Source: an uncultured Sulfolobales archaeon
GTDB lineage: Archaea; Thermoproteota; Thermoprotei_A; Sulfolobales; NBVN01
Length of the DNA stretch: 64,000 nucleotides
Reading direction: 5' to 3'
Assembly: GCA_938073905.1 (NCBI GenBank)
Contig: CALJEN010000002.1
Location: 113,615-177,614 of the forward strand
Shown here piece by piece: positions 41,915 to 49,912 of this stretch (positions within the stretch are counted from its first letter, which is position 1; each line of letters starts with the position of its first letter). The notes under the pieces were generated by a model. The model had not been told where the DNA came from, made no database searches, and worked only from the letters and a program-made list of their open reading frames with translations. The translations under genes and the position numbers were made by a program.

Positions 41915-42369
41915 CTCGAACGCCTCCCCAAGCCGGGTATATCGCGGTTTAAAGCCTCGTAGACTATAGCCGCTCCCCGAGCTCCCTCCGCTCAACCTTT
42001 ATTCTGGATCCCCGGGAGTCGTGCTACCCGAGTCCTCCTCGGCCGTCACTGTCTCCTTACCGACTCTACCCCGGCTCTCTTTAGTTCTTCACTATCCCGA
42101 CCGACCCGCCTCTCCTGCTGCCCCGCGGGTCAGAGGGGCCTTGCCCGGCGAGCCGGTGGTCCGCGGGAGCGTCCCGGGTCGCCCCCGTGCGATCGCTATC
42201 CGCGCCGGAGAGGCTCGGGGGTTCCGTGAGCGGAGCTCAGGCTCACGAGACAATAGGAAGTCTCGAATGGGGGACGTACTGCTACTGAGACCGGGAGGCG
42301 GAATCGACTCTCAAACTCCAGCCTTAATAATAGCTCTTCACCAGTCCATTGTGAATGGGCCGGGTAAAC
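41915..42369. other. Intergenic region with one CRISPR-like repeat
   Basis: 455 bp without a gene. It holds a degenerate 24-nt repeat at 42078-42101 whose similarity to the 39482 copy extends to 42123 (45 bp, about 80 percent, all differences transitions). A TATA-like CCTTAATAATAG at 42322-42333 serves the next gene. Confidence 0.5.
42078..42123 (+). repeat. Degenerate 24-nt repeat with extended match to copy 2
   Basis: TCTTTAGTTCTTCACTATCC(CGAC) followed by CGACCCGCCTCTCCTGCTGC. The match to 39484-39528 runs past the 24-nt unit over 45 bp, so repeat plus part of a former spacer or a longer repeat unit was copied. Confidence 0.5.
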
Positions 42370-43302
42370 ATGGCAAAGGCTGAGGACACTCTAAGGAGGG
42401 CGCTCGAGCATACTCTGGGAGAGCTCGGGATCCCGAACATATGTTGCTCCCTTGTGAGGGGCGACTTCGAAGAGCTGAGAAAAGCGCACGACTCGGTCCA
42501 CGAGTTCATGCTCCTGGCGCCCCTCTGCCTCCCCTCCGGGGGCGATGCGAGCTGGTACCAGAAGTCGGCCTTCCTCGTCTACCACTACGAGGCCTTCCAC
42601 CTGGCCCACAGGTCTTACCTGGAGGCTCTCGCCGGCTACTACAACGCCGCGTACATACTCCTGAGGGGCTTCCTCGAGCTGGTGCTGAGGGGGGCCTTTT
42701 GGGAGTGTCTGGCCCACAGAAAGTACAGGGAAAGAGCGGAGAGAGTGGAGAAGGTGAAGTTTCTGCGCGAGTGGATCAGGGACTTAGCCGCACAAAGTCC
42801 CGGCCTCGAAGAGGAGCTCGAGAGGATATCCGCGATGATCTACGGTGTGATACGTCCTCTGCACGACCACGAAGAGTTCCGGAGGAAGTTCGTTCCGGGC
42901 TTCAGGGAGGTGGCCGAGCAGCTAGCCGGGTGGGGCATACTTGACCCGGTCCCAAGCGAGGAAGTCTACGGCCTTTACGGAGAGCTCTCGAGGGACGTTC
43001 ACGCGGTGCCCGATGCGACAGACATCGGGAGGAGGATCCTGAAGCGGAAGGACCTCCTCGAGATCTCTGTCATACCCGAGGAGCTGAACGAGTTCTCACG
43101 GACTCTGTGCAGAGCAGTAGACGTGACGATAGTCGTTGAGCTGAACGTCATGAGGGACTGGATCGGGCAGGACGAGGGGGTCAGGGCAAGGCTCGCGGAG
43201 AGGCTGCCCGTAGTGAGGGATCTAGGGCTAAAGCATAGCTTGCGCTGGCTGGAGGCCGTAGTGTCGGGGAGCCGCGGGTCTACACCTTCGGAGACTTCGT
43301 AG
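42370..43302 (+). CDS. Hypothetical helical protein of the accessory island
   Basis: 310 aa from ATG 42370 (ATG 42355 is possible as a leaderless start). Mostly helical: SYLEALAGYYNAAYILLRGF, LELVLRGAFWECLAHRKYRE, EWIRDLAAQSPGLEEELERI. The pattern of paired helices with an aromatic/Arg-rich first part recalls HEPN-like or AbiV-like defence proteins, but no R-x4-6-H motif is convincing, so I do not assign it. Slightly less GC-rich than the flanking cassettes. It ends on the base where the next ORF could start. Confidence 0.6.
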   Translation: MAKAEDTLRRALEHTLGELGIPNICCSLVRGDFEELRKAHDSVHEFMLLAPLCLPSGGDASWYQKSAFLVYHYEAFHLAHRSYLEALAGYYNAAYILLRGFLELVLRGAFWECLAHRKYRERAERVEKVKFLREWIRDLAAQSPGLEEELERISAMIYGVIRPLHDHEEFRRKFVPGFREVAEQLAGWGILDPVPSEEVYGLYGELSRDVHAVPDATDIGRRILKRKDLLEISVIPEELNEFSRTLCRAVDVTIVVELNVMRDWIGQDEGVRARLAERLPVVRDLGLKHSLRWLEAVVSGSRGSTPSETS

Positions 43303-43430
43303 TGCCTGAATATACACGACCCAGGGGCGAGGCCGGTACCGGCATTTCAGCTAATGGCCGGGCTTTAGAGGGCTCGGCCCTAGGCCTAGGCTTGGCCTGC
43401 GATCGAATTTATAAGGCACCTCATCCAGTG

Positions 43431-43955
43431 GTGTCCGGTGTTGAAGTGCTGAGGTTGAAGGCTAGGCGCGTTGTTGTGACCCTCATCTTTGCTGCGATCG
43501 CGGTAGGCTCGATAGTTGCTGCTGAATATCAATGGCATATCATATCGAACATCCTCGGCCCCTACAGAATTCGGGTGCTCCCCGAAACCGGGCAGTTCCT
43601 CGTAATTTCCGTTACAGATCCTCCTTCGGACGTTCTAATCGGTCAGACTATCAGCCTCGTCCTCACCGTCGAAAATATCGCTGCGGACGACGTTCAGGGC
43701 TACGTCTTAATCAATGTCACCTCAACGTCGTATTTCCCACCCGATGCCGTACGCCTAGAACTGAGAGCCGACACTCCTTTCGGCGGATACACGGGTGTGA
43801 CATGGTTCTCCGCTACGGGCATAGACCAAGGCTATGCCTACAAATCTCAATCCCTATTTACGTGGAGAAAGGATGTCAAGGAGTCGGCAAAGCTGTACAT
43901 CACGTTCAACCAGGCGGGAGAATATCAGATAATGATAGCCATAACTTCGAATTGA
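43431..43955 (+). CDS. Hypothetical membrane-anchored protein with extracellular beta domain
   Basis: 174 aa from GTG 43431 (track start 43302 precedes the TATA box GAATTTATAAGG at 43405-43416). One membrane helix at residues 12-32 (VVVTLIFAAIAVGSIVAAEY) and a beta-rich outer domain (SDVLIGQTISLVLTVENIAA, GYVLINVTSTSYFPP) that looks like a CARDB/Ig-type domain. Lower GC than the window average, so perhaps acquired. Function unknown. Confidence 0.6.
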   Translation: MSGVEVLRLKARRVVVTLIFAAIAVGSIVAAEYQWHIISNILGPYRIRVLPETGQFLVISVTDPPSDVLIGQTISLVLTVENIAADDVQGYVLINVTSTSYFPPDAVRLELRADTPFGGYTGVTWFSATGIDQGYAYKSQSLFTWRKDVKESAKLYITFNQAGEYQIMIAITSN

Positions 43956-44346
43956 GTTCGGAATAGTCTGACCCCAAACCTCGATCAGCCTACCCCCACG
44001 CATTTTGATTCCCTCTCCCGATTCCGGGAAACGTGTTGAGTCCATAGCGCACTGAGAAAGTCTTGCTTCCAGGCTCAGGACGCGGACGGACTCCCAAGGG
44101 TCAGGTAGTCTCTGAACCCTCTGCGTACTTCTATTTAGAAGGAGAGCCTCGGAGTTCGCTAGAGGGAAAGCCCCGTAGCATGTTGCGCGAAACCCATGGG
44201 GTGGGACGCACTCGAATTTGCGCCGCAACCTTCCCGCGTTAAGCTGCAGGGCCTGATAGGCCTTGACGCTTATCGGGAGGCCCTGTCGAGACCCCCGCAC
44301 CTAGCCCCTCCCTGACGCAATTGCGCCTGCTCAAAGACCTGCTCTA
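43956..44346. other. AT-richer intergenic region, no assignable gene
   Basis: About 390 bp with lower GC. A minus-strand ORF (43854-44300) reads smoothly (VKAYQALQLNAGRLRRKFEC) but overlaps the end of the plus-strand gene and has no promoter or ribosome site, so I leave it out. It may be an old gene or transposon remnant. Confidence 0.35.
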
Positions 44347-44369
44347 CTTCAGTTCTTCACCACTTCGAT
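44347..44369 (+). repeat. Degenerate CRISPR-like repeat (single copy)
   Basis: CTTCAGTTCTTCACCACTTC(GAT), a changed copy of the 24-nt repeat found at 39482, 42078 and (reverse) 44496 and 44554. Confidence 0.35.
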
Positions 44370-44412
44370 GCGCAACGACTTTTTCGTATTTATAAGCCCT
44401 CCGGTGAGGACC

Positions 44413-44476
44413 CCGGGGAGGATAGCCCAGGGCTTCCTCGTCCAGGCTGCTGGGGGGCCTGGGCGAGGCCCTCCGG
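44413..44476 (+). ncRNA. Candidate small structured RNA
   Basis: A TATA box TATTTATAAGC at 44387-44396 places the transcript start near 44418, where no ORF follows. The sequence folds as an outer stem CCGGGGAGG/CCTCCGG and a long inner stem GGGCTTCCTCGTCCAGGC with GCCTGGGCGAGGCCC, with an 8-10 nt loop. I cannot match it to a known archaeal RNA (box C/D, H/ACA, SRP or RNase P). It could also be a terminator-like hairpin. Confidence 0.35.
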
Positions 44477-44495
44477 ACGCGTGGGAGTCAAGTCA

Positions 44496-44577
44496 GTCGA
44501 AATAACGAAGAACTAAAAGTCAGTCCTGAAGAGCGGTATCCCCTTCGAGATAAATCGAAATAACGAAGAACTAGAAG
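44496..44577 (-). CRISPR. CRISPR-like pair: two 24-nt repeats, 34-nt spacer
   Basis: Plus-strand reading GTCGAAATAACGAAGAACTA(AAAG) at 44496-44519 and ATCGAAATAACGAAGAACTA(GAAG) at 44554-44577 differ at two of 24 positions, with 34 nt between. Repeat length, near identity and spacing fit a minimal CRISPR array in a Thermoproteota genome. No cas genes are in the window, so it would depend on cas genes elsewhere or be a relic. Confidence 0.5.
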
Positions 44578-44872
44578 CGGACTTCCGTCCCGCGCTCCTC
44601 CGACGCTTCCGACTCTCCCGAGCCTATCCCGGGCTCCACTGCCCCGACGCGCTCATCGAGTCTCGAGCTCCTTCGCCGTGATCTTCAGCACCGTGCACCG
44701 CGCTCTCCGGGATGAGCGCTGCTACCGCGCTCAGTCCATCTCCCATCGGCAGAGGGTCCCGCGGACTCTCGGCTCGGGGCTGGCGGAGCAGTCTATCTAG
44801 GACGCGGGAAAGCCGGGGAAGTTATAAAGCTGACCAGACCAGGTGCCACGAGCGCGCAGCGGGGGATAGGGG

Positions 44873-45481
44873 ATGGGCGCGGACGTCAGGAGCGCGGTAG
44901 ACAGGATCCTCGCGGTCGCCGGCCTCGAGCGGGATAGGCACTACCGCTACGCGCGGGGAAGGCTCTACGTCGGGGACAGGGAGAGTGCGAACATCGTGGC
45001 GAACGTCCTGGGGATGTGGCACGGTACCGAGAAAACCAGGACAGGCATTCGCTACTACTGGGAGCTCGACAGGGTCGACGAGGGGGGCCTCCGCAGGGCC
45101 CTGGAGAGGGCAGAGAGGCTGGGGAGGGTTGTGGAGTTCCTCAGGAGGAGGCTCGGGGAGCGCGGCTTCCGCGAGGGCGAGGACTACCTGTTCGACTACG
45201 ACAGGTTCCCCGACACGGTGATCCTGCTGGTCCCGGCCGGAATGGGGAGCGGTGAGGTCGCCCGCGAGATAGAGGACCTGCTCGGGATCGAGGGGGAGTA
45301 CTTCGTCGACACCGACGAGGCCGACGAGATAATGGAGGAGCTGGTCTCGAGGGGGTACGACAGCGAGGAGGCGTGGGAGATAGCGGCGCGGGAGAGCGAC
45401 TACTACAAGTGGGATCTGAGCGAGGTGGACCCGGATAGGCTGAGCGGGCGCGGTGGGGAGCGCGGAGCCTCCCCGGGCTAG
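44873..45481 (+). CDS. Hypothetical 202-aa protein between the inverted cassettes
   Basis: ATG (or the preceding GTG-like site) at 44873, TATA-like GTTATAAAGC about 45 nt upstream. Acidic, soluble, mixed alpha/beta: ILAVAGLERDRHYRYARGRL, RESANIVANVLGMWHGTEKT, FREGEDYLFDYDRFPDTVIL, YFVDTDEADEIMEELVSRGY. Two similar halves (DRHYRYA..ANIVANVLG and EDYLFDY..AREIEDLLG) suggest an internal duplication. Not recognised. Confidence 0.65.
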   Translation: MGADVRSAVDRILAVAGLERDRHYRYARGRLYVGDRESANIVANVLGMWHGTEKTRTGIRYYWELDRVDEGGLRRALERAERLGRVVEFLRRRLGERGFREGEDYLFDYDRFPDTVILLVPAGMGSGEVAREIEDLLGIEGEYFVDTDEADEIMEELVSRGYDSEEAWEIAARESDYYKWDLSEVDPDRLSGRGGERGASPG

Positions 45482-45543
45482 GGCTCTCGAGAGCAGGCGG
45501 TTTTCGGCTCCCGTTCTCGGGTGGAGCGGCGAAGTCAAGGGCC

Positions 45544-46281
45544 TCAGAGCACCGGCTCCCTCACCAGCCTCCTCGGTAGCCTCCCGACCGCTCTCCCGAG
45601 GGCCGAGTGGAGGAGGACCCACCCGGCGAGGACGAGGGCGGTGGCCGCGCGGCCGACCGCTGCGGCAAGGACCGCCGAGCCCGAGAGAGCGGAGATCGCC
45701 GGGAGGACCGGGGATGCCAGCAGCAGGAGCACGAAGGCCAGGTAGCGGGGGTCTCCGAACGCGTGGTACATCCTGACCCCTAGCAGCAGGAGGCCGGCGA
45801 CCCCCAGGAGGAGGAGCACGGCCGCGACGAGGAGGACCACAGCTCCCAGCGTCAGGAGCGCTGCGCCCAGCGGGTGCGCTGCGTGCCCTCCTGCCGTGCC
45901 CACCCCGACCAGCAGCAGCGGGAGGCCCGCGGAGAGCAGGGCCAGCCCGCCCGTGTAGCCAACCTTGATCAGCACCGAGGCGGTGGCGAACTCCCGCCTG
46001 ACCCGCGCCAGGCCCTCGGTGCCCGGGACGAACCCCCGTAGGATGCCCACGACCTGGACCAGGAGGCCCGCAGCTGCCAGAGCGGCGGAGGGGAGCCAGA
46101 GTCCCGAGAGCCCGGGCACCTCCCCGGTGGCGTCGGGGAGGTCGTAGGGTTGGAAGGACGCGGCGACCAGGCAGATGGCCAGGCCCGCGAGGACCGCGCG
46201 GACGCCTGACCTCATCCTCTCGAGGGAGGCGGCGATCTGCTCTGGGGCGATCCCCTCCCTCGTCCTGCTCCCGGAGAGCAC
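45544..46281 (-). CDS. Membrane protein, cassette gene 2 (copy 2)
   Basis: 245 aa, about six membrane segments, close relative of 40645-41385 in inverted orientation (ASLERMRSGVRAVLAGLAIC, FVPGTEGLARVRREFATASV, SALGRAVGRLPRRLVREPVL). Differences cluster in the middle hydrophobic part. Start GTG.. or CTG-type near 46281; here the first bases correspond to the copy-1 GTG. Function unknown. Confidence 0.7.
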   Translation of the reverse strand: MLSGSRTREGIAPEQIAASLERMRSGVRAVLAGLAICLVAASFQPYDLPDATGEVPGLSGLWLPSAALAAAGLLVQVVGILRGFVPGTEGLARVRREFATASVLIKVGYTGGLALLSAGLPLLLVGVGTAGGHAAHPLGAALLTLGAVVLLVAAVLLLLGVAGLLLLGVRMYHAFGDPRYLAFVLLLLASPVLPAISALSGSAVLAAAVGRAATALVLAGWVLLHSALGRAVGRLPRRLVREPVL

Positions 46282-46296
46282 AGTCTCTCCCCGGTC

Positions 46297-46353
46297 GAGC
46301 GCGGGCTCCCGGTAATAAGTGGACGGCTCGGGCCGGGAGGAGAGCTTGAGGGG
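46297..46353 (-). repeat. 57-bp perfectly conserved intergenic segment of the cassette (copy 2)
   Basis: Exact inverted partner of 40573-40629, between the two cassette genes, holding the TATA box of gene 2. Confidence 0.8.
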
Positions 46354-46358
46354 AAAAT

Positions 46359-47000
46359 CTATACGAGCTGGGGCGGTGTCCGGGCCCTAGCGGACTCCTC
46401 CCTCAGACTCTTGATGGTCCTGCCCATCGCGGCGTAGAGTATCGCCAGGGATGCGAGGAAGAGGGCACCGGAGACCGCGGAGCCCAGACCCCCGAGGACC
46501 AGAGCGAGGACTATGCCGAGGACTATGCCGAGGACGAGCAGACCCCCGGAGGTCCCGTAGAGGGGCTCCCCGTAGATGTCGCGCATCCTGAAGCTGAGCA
46601 TTATGAGGCCTACCACCCCCAGGAGGAGGAGCACGGCCGCGATGAGCAGGAGGAAGACACCCACCACCAGCAGCAGTAGCAGGAGGCCCACGAGGAGCAG
46701 GACCAGGCCGCCAACCCAGCCAACCCTGATCAGGACCGAGGCCGTCGTGAGCTCCGGCTCGACGCGGGCCAGCTCCGCGGCACCGGAGGCGAGCCTCCGG
46801 AAGCCCACCAGGCTCACGAGGGCGGTCACGATCCCCAGGGCCACCAACGCGGCGAGCCAGGCGGCGTCGAGGAGCACGAGGGGCGTGAACACGTAGCCGA
46901 GCACCCAGACGGAGAGCACTATGCGGAGTCCCGACCTCATCTCCTCGATCGACGCTGCCGCCTCGGCAAGGGCTATGGCTTCCTCCCTCTCGGAGAACAC
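46359..47000 (-). CDS. Membrane protein, cassette gene 1 (copy 2)
   Basis: 213 aa from GTG 47000; the track start at 47231 is a shadow extension. TATA GCTTATTAGC at about 47032-47041. Matches 39894-40565: SEREEAIALAEAAASIEEMR, LVLLLVGLLLLLLVVGVFLL, MRDIYGEPLYGTSGGLLVLG, AAMGRTIKSLREESARAR. Forms the outer end of the inverted duplication that flanks 41.4-45.5 kb. Confidence 0.7.
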   Translation of the reverse strand: MFSEREEAIALAEAAASIEEMRSGLRIVLSVWVLGYVFTPLVLLDAAWLAALVALGIVTALVSLVGFRRLASGAAELARVEPELTTASVLIRVGWVGGLVLLLVGLLLLLLVVGVFLLLIAAVLLLLGVVGLIMLSFRMRDIYGEPLYGTSGGLLVLGIVLGIVLALVLGGLGSAVSGALFLASLAILYAAMGRTIKSLREESARARTPPQLV

Positions 47001-47295
47001 GGGTCGTTCCCCCAACGGAGAACTGCCTCGGGCTAATAAGCGCGGAGGAGCGTCCCACCTCCGCATCGTCCACGGTCGGGTGCTGACCCGATGCTCGTGA
47101 GAGCCTCGAAGGCGCGGGAGGAGACCGGGGCGGTCGCAGCCGTCGTGCTCGCCGCCGTCCACGGGATCCTGACGGCCGCAGTGGGAGCGCGGCTTCTCGG
47201 GAAGGACCGCCGGGATGGGAGGAACCCACATGCTCGAGGAGAGACGCTAACCCTCACGTTGAGAAGCGGCTTTGGGGAGAGCAAGGGCTTTCTAG

Positions 47296-49710
47296 TTACT
47301 GGGGGCGCAGGATGTACCTCCTCTCCACCCGGGCCCTCTCGGCGACCTCCACGCGCAGGGTCTTCAGGGGGTCGCGGCACCTGAACAGCTTGGGCTGCCC
47401 GCTGCCTATGTCGTAGACCACGTAGAGCCAGTACCTGTCCCCCTCCTTCTTCGCCAGCCCCACCTCCCTCTCCGTGAGCTCTGCGTAGACACTCGGGCCC
47501 CAGTGCCCCTTGACCTCTATGAACCTCAATATCTCGCCCGTGCGCGGGTCCCTGCTCACTATGTCGCAGTGAGCCCACCTGTCGACCCTCTCCGGCACCC
47601 GCCCCTCCTTCCTCTCGACCTCCATGACCACCTCAATGGCTCTCTCCTCCGCATTCCTCTTGACCTCCTCGGGAACAACGCTCGGCTCCGCGGTCGTGAA
47701 GCGCAGGCACCCGATGGGGCTCGAGACCTCGACCTCGGCGTGCTCCGGGACCTCGAGCCAGTCGTCTCGGGAGTCCCTCAAACCCCTCTTCGCGAGCCTC
47801 TCCCTGTAGTGCTCCAGGATGCTCAGCGCGTCGGAGAGGCTCCTCTTCACCTCGTCGACTATGGCGGCCCTGGCCTGCTCGGAGACCAGGACACCGGCAA
47901 GCTCTCCGGCTCCCAGGAGTCCCGAGAGGGCGCGGGAGACCGCGTCGAGCAGGGAGGCACCCCTGAGGACCCTCCCGCTCCTCTCGTCGTAGCCGACGAC
48001 ATCCGTATAGAGGAGGGAGCCGTCCCTTCCGTCCCTGACCGAGACCGGCACTAGGGTCACGACGGCGTCTTCGTCTCCCAGAGCTGTCAGGCACACCGGC
48101 CCCCCGATGCCCTCCTCCCCGGTGAGGTAGGCGTAGAACCCGTCGAGCGTGCTGACGCGCACCGCCATCTCCTTCTCCCTCTTGACCCTGACGCCCTCTT
48201 CGTCCTCCTCGTACTTCAGGTTGCGCAGCGGTGCCAGAGCCTTCAGTAGCCTCTTCAGCGACTCGACGATCTCCTCGTGGTCTCTGAAGCCCAGGAGCCC
48301 GAGCGCCGCCTCCACGTCCCTCCTCGAGCGTGGCTTGTAGAGCACGCTCTTCGAGGACAGCTCCTTCTCTATGACCTCTCTAGCCCTTAGAATCGCGTTG
48401 GCGAGCTCTCGGAGCCCTGCCTCGTCCCTCTCCAGGTAGGCCCTTATGAGCCCTGCCTCGGTCACCCTCCTGAACTTCTTCCCCTTGGTCAGAGCCGCCG
48501 AGGAGGGCTTCTCCACGTCCCTAGCGTCCGCGCTGTAGCGCAGGACCTCCCGGCCGATCACAGGCCTCGGCCCGAGCTCGGCCTCCTTCAGGCTGAGCAG
48601 CTTTCGGTACAGGGAGTCCAGAGCCGCTCTGTCCACGACGTTGTCGGTGAAGAGGGTGTAGGCCTCGACGTCCCTCTTCTGGCCCAGCCTCCAGACCCTG
48701 CCGATCCTCTGCTCGAGCTTCACGAGGCTCCACGGGACCTCGTAGTTCACCACCACGCTCGCCACCTGGAGGTTAAGCCCCTCGGCCGCGACGTCCGTAG
48801 CCGCGAGGATCCTGACGCCCGGATCCCTCTCGAAGGCCTCGCGGATCCTCTCGAAGGTCTCCCTGTCCCGTACCTCCGCGGAGCTGAGGCTCACGATGCT
48901 CCTGCTCCACTCCGGGCGCCTCTTCTTCAGCTTCTCGACCAGGTACTTGAGCGTGTCCCTGTACTCTGTGAACACTATGACCTTGGTGTCCCTGGAGTTC
49001 TCCAGCACGCTCTCGAGGAGGGACACCAGGGCGTCGAGCTTGCTATCGCCCTTCTCTATTACGGTACGGGAGATCTCCGCGAGCCTCTTCACGGTCCTCC
49101 TGTCCTCGTCCGTCAGCAGGGGCGATGTCATCTCGAGAAACTCGTCTAGTATCTCGTCCGGGTCCTCCTCGAACTCGTAGTCCTCGTACCCGGTGCCGAG
49201 GAAGCTCCTGACGCTCACTTCCAGCCTCCCAAGAGACCTTGCCGGTGCCCTCCTGAGCAGCAGCCTCTCGAACGTCTTCCACGCTGCGTACGGACTGGAG
49301 GTCGCTCTCTTGAGGACCACCACGGCCAAGAGGGGGATAACTCTCTCGCTCGTTCCCTCCTTGGAGCCGCTCTTCAAGCTCGCCAGCTCTCTCAGCTTTC
49401 TCCTCAGGAACTCCACGAGCTCTCGCGTGAACATCTTCTCTTCGTCGCTCACCTTCACGAGTATCGCGTGGAACGTAGCGTCCGTGAAGATCCTCCTTCC
49501 CTCCTCATAGACCCGGTTCACGTCCTCCTTAGTTCTCTTGAAGAGTATGGAGCCGTGCGTGGACTCGTAGAATCCCTTGCTGTCGACGTTGGTTCCCAGG
49601 GGGGTAGGCGATTGGGTCGAATAGAAGGTATATAAGCTTCGGCTAGGAAGCATCCTCGACGTCTGTAGAGAATACCTATCAAGGGTTTGAAACACCAGCA
49701 GGTAAAACAT
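47296..49710 (-). pseudogene. DUF3883 helicase of SNF2/DrmD type, N-terminal motor half missing
   Basis: 804 codons. Residues about 55-110 (THGSILFKRTKEDVNRVYEE) correspond to the stretch after motif III of SNF2-type helicases, then the second RecA domain follows: KVIVFTEYRDTLKYLVEKLK, RILAATDVAAEGLNLQVASV (motif V), LEQRIGRVWRLGQKRDVEAY (motif VI). The C-terminus is DUF3883 (RWAHCDIVSRDPRTGEILRF, IEVKGHWGPSVYAELTEREV). Motifs I to III, including Walker A and DExx, are absent: the frame simply begins in CRISPR-repeat DNA. Such proteins (DrmD of class 1 DISARM and relatives) act with the adjacent methyltransferase. Probably non-functional as an ATPase; a TATA at about 49633 might still express the rest. 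Confidence 0.75.
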
Positions 49711-49760
49711 GGCGTCGGGCTGCCTTACACACCCTTAGAGTACCTACAAGGGTTTGAAAC
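49670..49760 (+). CRISPR. Minimal CRISPR relic: two repeats, one 44-nt spacer
   Basis: Repeat 1 GAATACCTATCAAGGGTTTG(AAAC) at 49670-49693, spacer of 44 nt (49694-49737), repeat 2 GAGTACCTACAAGGGTTTGA(AAC) at 49738-49760 with one base lost. The TTTGAAAC end is typical of archaeal CRISPR repeats. A different repeat family from the one at 39-44.6 kb. It lies exactly where the N-terminal half of the helicase should be. Confidence 0.65.
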
Positions 49761-49782
49761 TTTAGGAGGTGTCAGCGTAAGG

Positions 49783-49890
49783 CTCGAGTCACGCGATAGA
49801 GTCCCCGCTCCTCTCCTCGAGTGGGACCGCGCGTTCTCACAGTGGGGGGCTATAGACGTACCCCGAACATCCGTGATACTCAGGAGGCCC
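49783..49890 (-). pseudogene. Relic of a DUF1998-type helicase 3' end
   Basis: The plus strand GCTCGAGTCACGCGATAGAG, ..CCTCTCCTCGAGTGGGA and GGGGGGCTATAGACGTACCCC match the 3' end of the helicase gene at 5524 (GCTCGGGTCACGCGATAGGC, CCTCTCCTCGAGCGGCA, GTAGGGGCTATAGACGCACC), with an internal deletion of about 100 bp. In translation HGCSGYVYSPP is left of DGCPRCVYSPYCG. So a paralogue of that helicase once stood here, between the methyltransferase and the DUF3883 helicase. Confidence 0.75.
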
Positions 49891-49912
49891 GCACGAGCCC
49901 TCCTCCGTCCAC

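Noticed and set aside
43854-44300. 148-aa minus-strand ORF
   Set aside because: Reads fairly smoothly but overlaps the 3' end of the plus-strand gene and has no promoter or ribosome site; kept only as an unassigned remnant.
47091-47384. 97-aa plus-strand ORF
   Set aside because: Begins between two minus-strand genes and runs into the 3' end of the DUF3883 helicase; the C-terminal half is shadow sequence and no motif is seen.
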